A stretch of 9,666 nt of DNA from Nostoc cf. edaphicum LEGE 07299 (GCF_015207245.1 NZ_JADEXF010000056.1:1-9666), one strand, 5' to 3'. Shown: positions 1 through 6,940, counted from the stretch's first letter. Made by a program: numbers and translations. The notes: generated from the letters alone by a model not told the origin.

Positions 1-174
1 ATCAATATCTATCAAGCCTCGATCAAGTTCGACTTCAGTAAAATTACTACTATGCAGTTGGGGGATATCTTCTTCCTCAGTCGAACTTTCTTGCAAGATA
101 TCCTCCAACTGTTCGAGGGATTCTTGAAACACTCGATCGACAGCGCGCCGCTGTTCTGGCTGATTTTGCTCCAT
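1..174 (-). CDS. Hypothetical acidic protein, N-terminal 58 residues (truncated by window edge)
   Basis: An open frame starts at an ATG (174-172) and runs through the left edge without a stop, giving 58 residues that begin MEQNQPEQRRAVDRVFQESL. The segment is strongly acidic, with 17 Asp/Glu against 4 Arg and no Lys. Residues 10-30 could form an amphipathic helix, followed by a Ser/Glu-rich stretch (about 30-36). There is no signal peptide, membrane segment or Cys pair in the visible part. No Shine-Dalgarno sequence precedes the ATG, which is common in cyanobacteria. I do not recognise the family. The reading rests on an uninterrupted frame, ordinary codon use and a plausible start, so it could still be a chance ORF. 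The rest of the gene lies outside the window. Confidence 0.55.
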   Translation of the reverse strand, partial: MEQNQPEQRRAVDRVFQESLEQLEDILQESSTEEEDIPQLHSSNFTEVELDRGLIDID

Positions 175-473
175 AATATTAACTTGAAAATCCTGATTTA
201 CTGACTTAATTTTGATTCTAGTTCCTACAGATTTAAATTTTGCACTTATAACATCATAGTTGTGTGCTGTATCAACTTTAGCAGTGGTTATCAAGAATAT
301 CGATAGCTGTCTCCAATTGCTAAGACTGGAGATTTATGGCGATGCTACGGGTAGACTAAATTAAGTTTGGCTATGTTTAGGTAAGTTTTATAAAACAGGT
401 CTAATACTTAATTTGATAGACTATCCTAAATTTGAAATTATAAAAATTGGTAGCTCAGGGCTGATAACTAACT
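175..473. other. Intergenic region between divergent genes, about 300 bp
   Basis: This AT-rich stretch separates the minus-strand acidic protein from the plus-strand ABC ATPase, so it should hold promoters for both. I see no convincing ORF or RNA gene. It contains a small inverted repeat (TCTCCA at 310-315 with TGGAGA at 327-332) and an 11 bp near-palindrome GATAG-A-CTATC at 415-425. On the minus strand a TTGATA (275-270) precedes a TATAAG (250-245) with 19 bp spacing. That is a weak promoter candidate for the left gene. Confidence 0.5.
367..394 (+). promoter_or_regulatory. Weak candidate sigma-70-type promoter for the ABC ATPase gene
   Basis: TTGGCT (367-372) is followed after 16 bp by TATAAA (389-394), about 80 bp upstream of the ATG at 474. 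The match to TTGACA/TATAAT is partial (4/6 and 5/6), and AT-rich DNA gives such matches by chance. A second TTGATA lies at 413-418, but no well-spaced -10 follows it. Confidence 0.22.
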
Positions 474-2144
474 ATGAGTGAAGCCTTATTCTGTATCGAA
501 AATTTGCGAGTTGCCTATCCTGGGCGAAGTGGAGAAGAAGCAAGCTGGGCGGTTGATGATGTATCTTTCACCTTGAAACCAGGTGAAAGAATGGGATTGG
601 TGGGAGAGTCGGGTTGTGGTAAATCAACTATCGGACGGGCAGTAATGCGTTTACTACCATCCTCTAGCCGTATTGAGGGACAGGTGACATTTCAAGGACA
701 GTCCGTGTTTGACTTGATACCTAATCAGTTACGAAAATTTCGGGGAGAGGCGATCGCCTTAATTTTCCAAGATCCTATGACACGGCTCGATCCGTTGATG
801 ACCATTGGTAAGCATTGTATCGAAACCCTCCAGGCGCACTCACCAGAATTATCAACGCGGGAAGCTAAAGAAAAAGCACTTGCTACCTTGGCAAAAGTGA
901 ATATTCCAGTTAGTCGCTGGAATCAGTATCCTCATGAGTTTAGCGGTGGAATGCGACAACGGGTAGCGATCGCTTTAGCTTTACTCCTCAACCCCAAGTT
1001 TATTGTTGCTGACGAACCCACTACCAGTTTAGATGTCACCGTATCCGCGCAGATATTGCAAGAATTAACTCGCCTATGCGGTGAAGAAAACATGGGATTG
1101 TTGCTGATTTCTCACGATTTAGCAATGGTGGCTGAGTATTGCGATCGCATTGGCGTAATGTACAACGGCAAGATGGTCGAAATGGGTTCTACAGAAACCG
1201 TATTTAGGCAACCTCAACATGAATATACGCGATCGCTTTTAAAAGCAGCATTACATATTCAAGCAGTAACTGATAGTGGAGAATTGATAATTGCCAATGA
1301 CGAAGAAAAGCAATTACCGATTATTAATCAGCAATCTCCAATTTTGAGCGTTACAGAACTCAAGCAACACTACACTATAGAACCTAACTTTATCGAACGA
1401 CTGCTTAACACACAAGTGCAGACAATTAAAGCAGTAGATGGAATCAACCTGGATCTTTATTCAGGAGAAATTCTCGGTTTAGTCGGGGAATCAGGTTGTG
1501 GTAAAAGCACGCTATCACGAACAATATTGCAACTAATTCGTCCCACTAGTGGCAAAGTTGAGTTTTTAGGAAAGGATTTAACTAAACTATCGCGTCAAGA
1601 AATTCGTTCCTCGCGGCGACAAATACAAATGGTTTTTCAAGACCCTCATGCTTGTCTCAATCCAGCGATGACAGTGGGACAAAGTATTGCAGATCCTTTA
1701 TTTATCCACAATTTAGCCAATCCTGCCAAAGCAAAAGAACAGGTTTTGTGGATGCTAAATAAGGTTGGCTTAACACCGCCAGAAGTGTATTATGAGCGTT
1801 ATCCGTCGGATTTGTCTGGTGGACAACAGCAAAGAGTAGCGATCGCTCGTGCTTTGATTACTCACCCGAAACTCTTAATCTGCGATGAACCAGTGAGTAT
1901 GTTAGACGCCAGCGTTCAGTCGCAGGTGTTAGATTTGATGTTGCAATTAAAGGAAGAGTTTGAGTTAACTTATCTATTCATCACTCACGATCTTTGGTTA
2001 GCTCGATTTTTGTGCGATCGGATTGCCGTAATGAATGGTGGTAAAATTGTCGAACTTGGTCTGACAAAAAAGATTTTTGCCAATCCTCAGCACCCTTATA
2101 CCAAAACTTTACTAGCTGCTGCTCCCTTACTAGCACGCGCTTAA
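474..2144 (+). CDS. ABC transporter ATP-binding protein with two fused ATPase domains (oligopeptide/dipeptide/nickel importer family)
   Basis: This 556-residue cytoplasmic protein joins two ATPase domains in one chain, as GsiA and YejF do in Escherichia coli, replacing the separate DppD/DppF pair. Domain 1 has Walker [10 protein letters not shown] (44-52), Q-loop Gln99, signature FSGGMRQR (156-163), Walker B FIVADEP (176-182) and switch His214. Domain 2 has Walker A at 338-346, Q-loop Gln389, signature LSGGQQQR (447-454), Walker B LLICDEP (467-473) and His505. Both domains end in the C-terminal motif typical of peptide importers ([11 protein letters not shown] near 246-256, [11 protein letters not shown] near 537-547). 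All catalytic residues are present twice, so both sites should hydrolyse ATP. The family powers uptake of peptides, glutathione or nickel through two permeases and a binding protein, but none of these partners is in the window, so the substrate cannot be assigned. No clear Shine-Dalgarno sequence precedes the ATG. The N-terminus matches the usual start just ahead of the first strand of domain 1. Confidence 0.93.
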   Translation: MSEALFCIENLRVAYPGRSGEEASWAVDDVSFTLKPGERMGLVGESGCGKSTIGRAVMRLLPSSSRIEGQVTFQGQSVFDLIPNQLRKFRGEAIALIFQDPMTRLDPLMTIGKHCIETLQAHSPELSTREAKEKALATLAKVNIPVSRWNQYPHEFSGGMRQRVAIALALLLNPKFIVADEPTTSLDVTVSAQILQELTRLCGEENMGLLLISHDLAMVAEYCDRIGVMYNGKMVEMGSTETVFRQPQHEYTRSLLKAALHIQAVTDSGELIIANDEEKQLPIINQQSPILSVTELKQHYTIEPNFIERLLNTQVQTIKAVDGINLDLYSGEILGLVGESGCGKSTLSRTILQLIRPTSGKVEFLGKDLTKLSRQEIRSSRRQIQMVFQDPHACLNPAMTVGQSIADPLFIHNLANPAKAKEQVLWMLNKVGLTPPEVYYERYPSDLSGGQQQRVAIARALITHPKLLICDEPVSMLDASVQSQVLDLMLQLKEEFELTYLFITHDLWLARFLCDRIAVMNGGKIVELGLTKKIFANPQHPYTKTLLAAAPLLARA

Positions 2145-2178
2145 CTAAAAGACTTCCAGTAAAAAACACTCCATTGTA

Positions 2179-2206
2179 GTAAGGGCGTAAAGCTTTGCGC
2201 CCTTAC
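2179..2206. repeat. 28 bp near-perfect palindrome, probable dispersed repeat and possible terminator
   Basis: The two 14-base arms (GTAAGGGCGTAAAG and CTTTGCGCCCTTAC) pair throughout, with a single G-T wobble and an AAAGCTTT centre. It lies 35 bp after the stop of the ABC ATPase gene. No clean T-run follows, so intrinsic termination is uncertain, although a strong hairpin here would protect or end the upstream transcript. From general knowledge, palindromes built on GGGGCGCAAGGC-like arms are abundant between genes in Nostoc-type genomes, and this appears to be a variant. That membership is inference. Confidence 0.6.
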
Positions 2207-2374
2207 AAATCTAGAAATAATTTGGGATAATTTATTTTTTGTAAGTCCCTAAAAGAGAAGGATAGTAAGATTCAAAGCCTCTCTTCTAAAAGGAGAGATA
2301 TTACAAGTATGTCTAAGGATAGATTGACAATATATTTGTTCGTCGAATTTATCCTGCCTTATTAGCAAACTGGT

Positions 2375-2380
2375 TATAAT
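2375..2380 (+). promoter_or_regulatory. Candidate -10 element of the DUF2256-isoaspartyl peptidase operon
   Basis: A perfect TATAAT lies 49 bp upstream of the DUF2256 ATG, a normal distance for a short leader. No good -35 hexamer is found 16-18 bp upstream, so this would be a promoter with a weak -35, possibly helped by an activator. It is the only consensus -10 box in the 285 bp gap. Confidence 0.4.
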
Positions 2381-2429
2381 TATCTTCCATCTCCCTCAGA
2401 AATCAAATTCTCATATACACAGTATTTAT

Positions 2430-2624
2430 ATGGGACGTGTTCGTTCTAAAGCTGACCTACCTACAAAAATCTGTCCGGTATGTCAACGTCCTTTCACATG
2501 GCGTAAAAAGTGGCAAGATTGTTGGGACGATGTGAAATATTGCTCAGAACGTTGTCGTCGTCGCCGTTCTGAAGCTCAAAATGAAACCAACCGCGATACA
2601 GACGCAAATAGCGCAAGAGATTAA
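2430..2624 (+). CDS. DUF2256 family small zinc-ribbon-like protein
   Basis: This 64-residue basic protein has the full DUF2256 pattern: CPVC (Cys15, Cys18), then RPFTWRKKW (20-28), a Trp-Asp stretch, and YCSERC (Cys38, Cys42) followed by an Arg run (43-46). Four Cys spaced C-x2-C and C-x3-C are very likely to bind zinc, and the RPFTWRKKW block is the family hallmark. The C-terminal 15 or so residues are polar and poorly defined. The family has no established biochemical role. Its small size, zinc ligands and positive charge would suit nucleic-acid binding, but that is inference. The stop codon TAA overlaps the ATG of the isoaspartyl peptidase gene (TAATG), so the two are probably cotranscribed and translationally coupled. 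Confidence 0.88.
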   Translation: MGRVRSKADLPTKICPVCQRPFTWRKKWQDCWDDVKYCSERCRRRRSEAQNETNRDTDANSARD

Positions 2625-3577
2625 TGGAGTTACAGGTGCAACCTAAATTAATTATTCATGGAGGGGCTGGTAGTTCTCTCCACGGTAAAGGCGGATTAGA
2701 GGCGGTGCGCCGATCGCTCCATACAGTAATAGAAGAAGTTTATTCTCTGCTATTGTCAGGAGCAACTGCCTCTGAGGCGGTGGTGCAGGGTTGCCTAATG
2801 CTCGAAGACAACCCCCGTTTTAATGCTGGTACTGGTTCAGTATTGCAATCCGATGGACAAATCCGTATGAGTGCTTCCCTGATGGATGGTGCATCAGGGC
2901 GGTTTAGTGGTGTGATTAATATTTCGCGGGTGAAAAATCCGATTGATTTAGCGCAATTTTTACAAAGCTCGCCAGACCGAGTGCTATCAGATTTCGGTTC
3001 GGCTGAGTTGGCGCGGGAAATGCAAATTCCCAGCTATAACGCTTTAACTGATTTGCGGTTACAAGAGTGGATACAAGAGCGCCAGGATAATTTTAAAAGC
3101 ACAATGGCTGGCGTGGTAGCAGAACCCGAACTGCTAGAAACTAGCAATGCCGGACGCGGTACCATCGGTGTAGTCGCTTTAGATGCATCTGGTAAGCTAG
3201 CTGCTGGCACTTCTACTGGTGGTAAGGGATTTGAACGGATTGGCAGGGTAAGTGATTCGGCGATGCCAGCAGGTAATTATGCCACTAGTAATGCTGGTGT
3301 TAGCTGTACTGGCATTGGCGAAGATATCATCGATGAGTGTTTAGCCGCACGGATTGTAGTGCGTGTTACTGATGGGATGTCACTGAAGGAGGCGATGCAG
3401 CGATCCTTTGGGGAAGCCCACGAGAACAAACGCGATTTGGGAGCGATCGCCTTAGATGCTAGTGGAGCGATCGCTTGGGGAAAAACTAGCGAAATCTTAC
3501 TCGCTGCCTACCACGATGGCGAAAAAGTTGGTGACACTTTGGAATGGAATGATAGCGAATTGATTGGCTATTGTTGA
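2624..3577 (+). CDS. iaaA: Isoaspartyl peptidase / L-asparaginase (plant-type, Ntn-hydrolase)
   Basis: This 317-residue precursor belongs to the plant-type asparaginase family, which cleaves beta-aspartyl (isoaspartyl) dipeptides and, less efficiently, asparagine. It recycles damaged or stored aspartyl peptides. In cyanobacteria it may help degrade cyanophycin-derived beta-Asp-Arg (family knowledge). The N-terminus has the typical IIHGGAGS (10-17). The chain should cut itself before Thr180 in GRGTIGVVALD, giving an alpha subunit of about 179 residues and a beta subunit whose N-terminal Thr180 is the nucleophile. Other conserved elements are TSTGGKGFERIGRVSDSA (196-213, with substrate-binding Arg208 and Asp211) and SCTGIGE (227-233). 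No signal peptide is seen, so it is cytoplasmic. The start is fixed by the TAATG overlap with the DUF2256 gene. An AAGAG about 5 bases ahead is a weak ribosome site. The 3' end overlaps the convergent DUF29 gene by 10 bp. Confidence 0.93.
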   Translation: MELQVQPKLIIHGGAGSSLHGKGGLEAVRRSLHTVIEEVYSLLLSGATASEAVVQGCLMLEDNPRFNAGTGSVLQSDGQIRMSASLMDGASGRFSGVINISRVKNPIDLAQFLQSSPDRVLSDFGSAELAREMQIPSYNALTDLRLQEWIQERQDNFKSTMAGVVAEPELLETSNAGRGTIGVVALDASGKLAAGTSTGGKGFERIGRVSDSAMPAGNYATSNAGVSCTGIGEDIIDECLAARIVVRVTDGMSLKEAMQRSFGEAHENKRDLGAIALDASGAIAWGKTSEILLAAYHDGEKVGDTLEWNDSELIGYC

Positions 3578-3990
3578 ATCAGTTTCAGTGCTTCGGCTAA
3601 AGTTTCTTGCTGGTCAACCATTGCAGCTAATTCTTGGGCTTCATAACGCCCTTCAAAAGCTTCTAGCGCCGCTCTTTTCAGTGCAACTTGATATCCTTGT
3701 TCCAGAATATCGATTAATTCTGCTTGATTCAAGTAAAAACCACCGGATTTGCGGCGCTTGTTTATTTTGTTGATTTCCCGCACTGTATTTTCTATTAAAA
3801 CATCCCAAGAGCGAGTAGAACGTTTTTCGGCCATTTGTTTAATTAAATGGATGAGCAGAATCACACCATAACTATCAATTTTATTGATTTTGTCACTGAG
3901 GCTCATTTCTTCTAACTCATCCACCAACAGCAACGCCTCATGGATTTTGCCTTGTTCTAGAAATTGCCTAAGTTCTAGCAGTTCTTCCAT
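3568..3990 (-). CDS. DUF29 domain-containing protein
   Basis: This 140-residue protein is mainly helical and matches the DUF29 layout common and multi-copy in cyanobacteria. An acidic EELEEMSLSDK-type segment (about 26-36) leads into a hydrophobic helix with ILLIHLIKQ (44-52). Then come SWDVLIENT (62-70), a basic linker, and a C-terminal helix ending near YQVALKRAALEAFEG (100-114). The N-terminal Tyr/Trp-rich part of many DUF29 proteins seems replaced by a short ELRQFLEQGKIHEALLLVDEL helix, so this is a divergent or shorter member. No enzymatic motif, signal or membrane segment is seen, and the biochemical function is unknown. The ATG lacks a Shine-Dalgarno sequence. The stop (TAG, complement of 3568-3570) lies inside the end of the convergent isoaspartyl peptidase gene. 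glmU lies 116 bp upstream on the same strand, but the hairpin between them argues against full cotranscription. Confidence 0.78.
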   Translation of the reverse strand: MEELLELRQFLEQGKIHEALLLVDELEEMSLSDKINKIDSYGVILLIHLIKQMAEKRSTRSWDVLIENTVREINKINKRRKSGGFYLNQAELIDILEQGYQVALKRAALEAFEGRYEAQELAAMVDQQETLAEALKLIQQ

Positions 3991-4022
3991 GTATGTTATG
4001 TGTTGAGATTTTGACTATACTA

Positions 4023-4040
4023 CTAATCTAGTTAGATTAG
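4023..4040. promoter_or_regulatory. 18 bp inverted repeat upstream of the DUF29 gene, possible operator
   Basis: CTAATCTA-GT-TAGATTAG is a perfect 8 bp dyad with a 2 bp spacer, centred about 41 bp upstream of the DUF29 ATG. A minus-strand TATAAA (4067-4062) lies just upstream, so the dyad would sit in the early leader, a plausible operator position. No regulator can be named. Confidence 0.3.
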
Positions 4041-4072
4041 ACATCTGGCAAAAATCGTAGTTTTATAGTCTA

Positions 4073-4129
4073 AAACCACAGATCGAGCGCAATTAACACT
4101 GATGAATTATTTATGCCGATCTGTGGTTT
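4073..4129 (-). terminator. Long inverted repeat straddling the glmU stop codon, possible terminator
   Basis: Arms 4073-4085 (AAACCACAGATCG) and 4117-4129 (its exact complement) form a 13 bp stem, extendable by a G-U and a T-A pair at the base. The loop is 31 bases and contains the glmU stop. In the minus-strand RNA the stem is followed by only a short U run, so it is not a textbook intrinsic terminator. It may instead be a dispersed repeat that arrived at the gene end. Confidence 0.4.
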
Positions 4130-5486
4130 CATTTTCAGCATTTTTCCTCTGCCAAGCTGGTTTCACCACCTGACGACTACGGGCAATTACCAGAGAATCA
4201 TCAGGCACATCTTCTGTCACAGTAGAACCAGCTGCGATATAGACATCATCTCCCAAGGTGAGTGGAGCCACTAAAACGCTATTGGCGCCAGTTTTTGTCC
4301 GATTGCCTATTTTGGTGCGATGTTTCTTCACACCGTCATAGTTGGCAGTAATTGTACCAGCACCAATATTCACCTGATTGCCGACAACAGTATCACCTAT
4401 ATATGACAAATGGGCTGCATTGGTGCGATCGCCTAATTGCGTATTTTTCAATTCCACAAAATTCCCTACACGGCAACCAGCACCCACCTGTACCTGACCG
4501 CGCAAATGAGTATAAGGGCCAATCCGACTTCCGGCCTGCACGGTGCTATTTATGACTACTGAATATTGAACTGTGACATTTTCACTTAACTGACTATTTT
4601 CAATTAAACTTCCCGGCCCGATGTGACTTCCTGTTTGAATCACTGTATTTCCCCGCAGGTGCGTTTGGGGTTCAATAATTACATCTGGCTGCAATTCCAC
4701 TGTTTCATCAATGGTGATGCTTGTGGGGTCGATGAGGGTGACACCCGCCAGCATCCATTTGTCTTTGACCCGTTTTTGCAAAATTTCGTATGCTGCTGCC
4801 AGTTGCAAGCGATCGTTGATGCCGAGAATTTCTTGGTAATCCTCCACATCCACTGCCATTACTTGTCCCACCTGAGTCACGGCATCGGTAAGATAGTATT
4901 CTTTCTGGGCATTGTTTGCCTGGAGGTGGGGAAGCACCTTTGCCAAATCTGGCCAGCGAAAGCAGTAAACTCCAGCGTTAATCCGCTGATTTTCTCGTTG
5001 AGCAGCTGTACAATCCTTGTGTTCGACCATTTTCTGCACAATATTTTCATCGTTACAAAAAACGCGCCCGTAGCCTGTGGGGTCAGGTAGGTGCGAGGTG
5101 AGAATAGTGGCAGAGTTTTGATTTCGGACGTGAGTTTGTAACATCTGCTTAAGAGTTTCGCTGCGTATTAACGGTAAATCGCCGTTAAGTACCAGCAAAT
5201 CTCCAGTGTAATTTTCCAAGTGAGGAAGTAATTGCTGGATAGCATGACCTGTACCCAATTGTACAGTCTGTTCGACAAACTCCAAACTGGGGATTGAATG
5301 CATGGCGGCTTGCACTTCCTCGGATTGATATCCCACAATCACGATTCGCCGTGAGGGCGAAAGTGGTTCTACACTTTCGAGAACTCTCTCTACTAGCGAT
5401 CGCCCACCCAAAGAATGTAAAACCTTGGGTAAGCGTGATTTCATCCGTGTGCCGCGTCCCGCCGCTAGAATTGCTACAACTACCAT
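4107..5486 (-). CDS. glmU: Bifunctional N-acetylglucosamine-1-phosphate uridyltransferase / glucosamine-1-phosphate acetyltransferase GlmU
   Basis: GlmU acetylates glucosamine-1-phosphate using acetyl-CoA and then couples the product to UTP, making UDP-GlcNAc for peptidoglycan and lipopolysaccharide in the cytoplasm. The 459-residue chain has the normal two domains. The N-terminal nucleotidyltransferase (about 1-230) shows LAAGRGTRM (7-15), Lys21, QLGTGHA (76-82), NGDLPL (101-106, Mg-binding Asp103), VEHKD (154-158) and GINDRLQLA (222-230, Mg-binding Asn). The C-terminal left-handed beta-helix (about 250-440) shows repeated hexapeptides, [11 protein letters not shown] (327-337), catalytic His359 in AAHLSYIGD, and [20 protein letters not shown] (375-394). 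All catalytic features are intact. The ATG lies at the expected place directly before VVVAILAAG. No Shine-Dalgarno sequence is present; two tandem heptamers occupy that position. The last residues (ENETTDRHK) look non-conserved and coincide with one arm of an inverted repeat. Confidence 0.97.
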   Translation of the reverse strand: MVVVAILAAGRGTRMKSRLPKVLHSLGGRSLVERVLESVEPLSPSRRIVIVGYQSEEVQAAMHSIPSLEFVEQTVQLGTGHAIQQLLPHLENYTGDLLVLNGDLPLIRSETLKQMLQTHVRNQNSATILTSHLPDPTGYGRVFCNDENIVQKMVEHKDCTAAQRENQRINAGVYCFRWPDLAKVLPHLQANNAQKEYYLTDAVTQVGQVMAVDVEDYQEILGINDRLQLAAAYEILQKRVKDKWMLAGVTLIDPTSITIDETVELQPDVIIEPQTHLRGNTVIQTGSHIGPGSLIENSQLSENVTVQYSVVINSTVQAGSRIGPYTHLRGQVQVGAGCRVGNFVELKNTQLGDRTNAAHLSYIGDTVVGNQVNIGAGTITANYDGVKKHRTKIGNRTKTGANSVLVAPLTLGDDVYIAAGSTVTEDVPDDSLVIARSRQVVKPAWQRKNAENETTDRHK

Positions 5487-5490
5487 AATT

Positions 5491-5504
5491 AGCTATCAGC
5501 TATC
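5491..5504. repeat. Two tandem heptamers (AGCTATC) in the glmU leader
   Basis: Two perfect copies of AGCTATC lie end to end, followed by AG, starting 5 bp upstream of the glmU ATG. On the coding strand they read GATAGCT twice and fill the space where a Shine-Dalgarno sequence would be. This resembles the short heptamer tandem repeats known from heterocystous cyanobacteria, but two copies are few. Confidence 0.4.
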
Positions 5505-5550
5505 AGTGAAATGTGATTAATGCTGTTGGTACTTTAAAATCTCGGCTCAA

Positions 5551-5559
5551 ATCATACCA
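5551..5559 (-). promoter_or_regulatory. Candidate extended -10 promoter for glmU
   Basis: On the minus strand the sequence reads TGGTATGAT, an extended -10 (TG-N-TATGAT), 65 bp upstream of the glmU ATG. A poor -35 (TTCAGT) lies 17 bp upstream. A TATAAT (5569-5564) just upstream is an alternative -10. Confidence 0.33.
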
Positions 5560-5588
5560 GCTAATTATAGAAGACTGAAAATATTAAA

Positions 5589-5610
5589 GGAGTCGGAATT
5601 CTGGAGTCGG
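5589..5610. repeat. Direct repeat of GGAGTCGG
   Basis: GGAGTCGG occurs at 5589-5596 and 5603-5610, separated by AATTCT. It lies in the roughly 200 bp gap between the HD-GYP gene's 3' end and glmU. It may be the remnant of a longer short-unit tandem repeat. No function is implied. Confidence 0.35.
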
Positions 5611-5688
5611 TATAACTTTACTCCTCAAAAGCAGAGATTATGATAATACCAATTAGCGTTCATTACATTAGCTACAAGTTATTACTCC

Positions 5689-6933
5689 CTATTCCCCACT
5701 CTTCCCTTTTTCCTGACAAGAGCAAATAAAGTCTGCAAACTGCTGCATTAGTTTGGGATTACGCCAACCGGAATCAGTTTCTTCTTGCATCACTAAAAGT
5801 GCTTCTGCTGAAGTAAAAGCTCTTTTGTAAGGTCGTTCACTGGTTAGGGCATCATAAATATCAATTAACTGAAACACTTGCGCCAGGTAGGGAATATCAT
5901 CCCCCTTGAGTTGATCGGGGTAGCCTGAGCCATTCCAGCGTTCGTGGTGATGACGAATAATCGGAATTACACCGCGCATACTCCGTAGTGGTTGGCAGAT
6001 TTTTTCTCCAATCAAAACGTGCTGCTGCATAATTTGCCAATCTTCGGGGGTAAGTTTGCCTTTTTTTAGCAGCACAGCATCGGGAATACCTACCTTACCG
6101 ATATCGTGGAGATAACCACCCCACATCAAATCTCGAATTTGATAGCGTGAGAGGCTGAGGTATTCACCAAAAACTTGTCCCAGTTTTACTAGACGTTCGC
6201 AATGGTTGCCTGTATTAGGATCGCGGCTTTCAATGGACATGGCAATGGAAAACAGTACTTGTTCGGCATGGTCTAAATCTTCGTTCAGACGCTTCTGCCG
6301 CACCAAGGACTTTACACGCGCCGCGAGTTCCACCCGATCAAAGGGTTTGGTGAGAAAATCATCTGCCCCAACTTCAATTCCCCGAATGCGCGATCGCCTG
6401 TCATTTAACGCTGTAATAAAAATTACTGGGATTAACCTAGTCTGCTCATCTTGTTTAAGCAATTGGCACACTTCAAATCCATCCATTCCTGGCATCATTA
6501 CATCCAGCAAAATCAAATCTGGTTGTTTTTGAGTTACCAATCCGACAACAATAGAACCACTGTCCGCCTCAATCACTTCGTATCCTTCCATCCCCAAGAG
6601 GGCAACAGCAGTCATCCGGCTGGCGGCATGATCGTCAACCACTAAAACCTTCGGCGGATCTAAATCAAACCCATTCACTTTAGAACCTTTGGCTTGTAGT
6701 GTTCTACAGACCAATGAATCATCATCACAATTAACATCAGATTTTATCCAAGAAGACATTGCTTGCCTATCTTCAAGCATAAGGTCTCCTTGAGATAAGC
6801 CTAAAGAATAACCCTCCGCATTTTGCGATTCCACGGCATGATTTGAACCGATACTCTTCACTGTGCTAATGGGGTTTGACCCATTAACAATTTTTTCTGT
6901 AAAGCCTGTATGGTTGGATTTCCATTGAATCAC
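5689..6933 (-). CDS. Response regulator with HD-GYP domain (probable cyclic-di-GMP phosphodiesterase)
   Basis: This is a two-domain cytoplasmic signalling protein of 414 residues from the GTG start. The receiver domain (about 94-212) has the acidic pair Asp100/Asp101, phospho-acceptor Asp144 in LLDVMMPGMDG, Thr174 and Lys197, so it should be phosphorylated by a histidine kinase. The HD-GYP domain (about 222-405) keeps the metal and signature residues: His244, HD 276-277 in YLHDIGKVGIPD, His305, HHHERWNGSGYP (328-339) and DIYDALTSERPYKRA (358-372). Family members with this full set hydrolyse cyclic-di-GMP. No kinase gene is adjacent. Residues 1-90 are polar, match nothing I know, and may be partly absent. 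The GTG at 6933 has GGAG 7 bases upstream, but an in-frame ATG at 6780 (residue 52) has a stronger AAGGAG 5 bases upstream, which would give a 363-residue protein. Both forms keep both domains. Confidence 0.92.
   Translation of the reverse strand: MIQWKSNHTGFTEKIVNGSNPISTVKSIGSNHAVESQNAEGYSLGLSQGDLMLEDRQAMSSWIKSDVNCDDDSLVCRTLQAKGSKVNGFDLDPPKVLVVDDHAASRMTAVALLGMEGYEVIEADSGSIVVGLVTQKQPDLILLDVMMPGMDGFEVCQLLKQDEQTRLIPVIFITALNDRRSRIRGIEVGADDFLTKPFDRVELAARVKSLVRQKRLNEDLDHAEQVLFSIAMSIESRDPNTGNHCERLVKLGQVFGEYLSLSRYQIRDLMWGGYLHDIGKVGIPDAVLLKKGKLTPEDWQIMQQHVLIGEKICQPLRSMRGVIPIIRHHHERWNGSGYPDQLKGDDIPYLAQVFQLIDIYDALTSERPYKRAFTSAEALLVMQEETDSGWRNPKLMQQFADFICSCQEKGKSGE
6786..6791 (-). promoter_or_regulatory. 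Strong internal Shine-Dalgarno (AAGGAG) before ATG 6780 of the HD-GYP gene
   Basis: The coding strand reads AAGGAG, then ACCTT, then ATG, a near-consensus ribosome site at 5-base spacing. It lies inside the longer reading frame (codons for Gln-Gly-Asp). Most genes in this window have no Shine-Dalgarno sequence, so this one favours initiation at residue 52 of the long form. Confidence 0.5.
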
Positions 6934-6940
6934 AAAGGCA

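Noticed and set aside
1981..2169. 62-codon minus-strand frame over the end of the ABC ATPase gene
   Set aside because: It is a shadow of the conserved second ATPase domain, with no domain of its own.
3564..3773. 69-codon plus-strand frame overlapping the end of the isoaspartyl peptidase gene
   Set aside because: It is antisense to the DUF29 gene, which has a clear family match. No ribosome site or domain supports the plus-strand reading.
4623..5090. 155-codon open frame on the plus strand opposite glmU
   Set aside because: It is antisense to the well-conserved GlmU coding region, has a Cys/His/Phe-rich composition typical of a reverse-strand shadow, and shows no recognisable domain.
6206..6532. 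108-codon plus-strand frame opposite the HD-GYP regulator
   Set aside because: It lies wholly inside the conserved receiver and HD-GYP coding sequence and has a low-information, Ser/Arg-rich translation.
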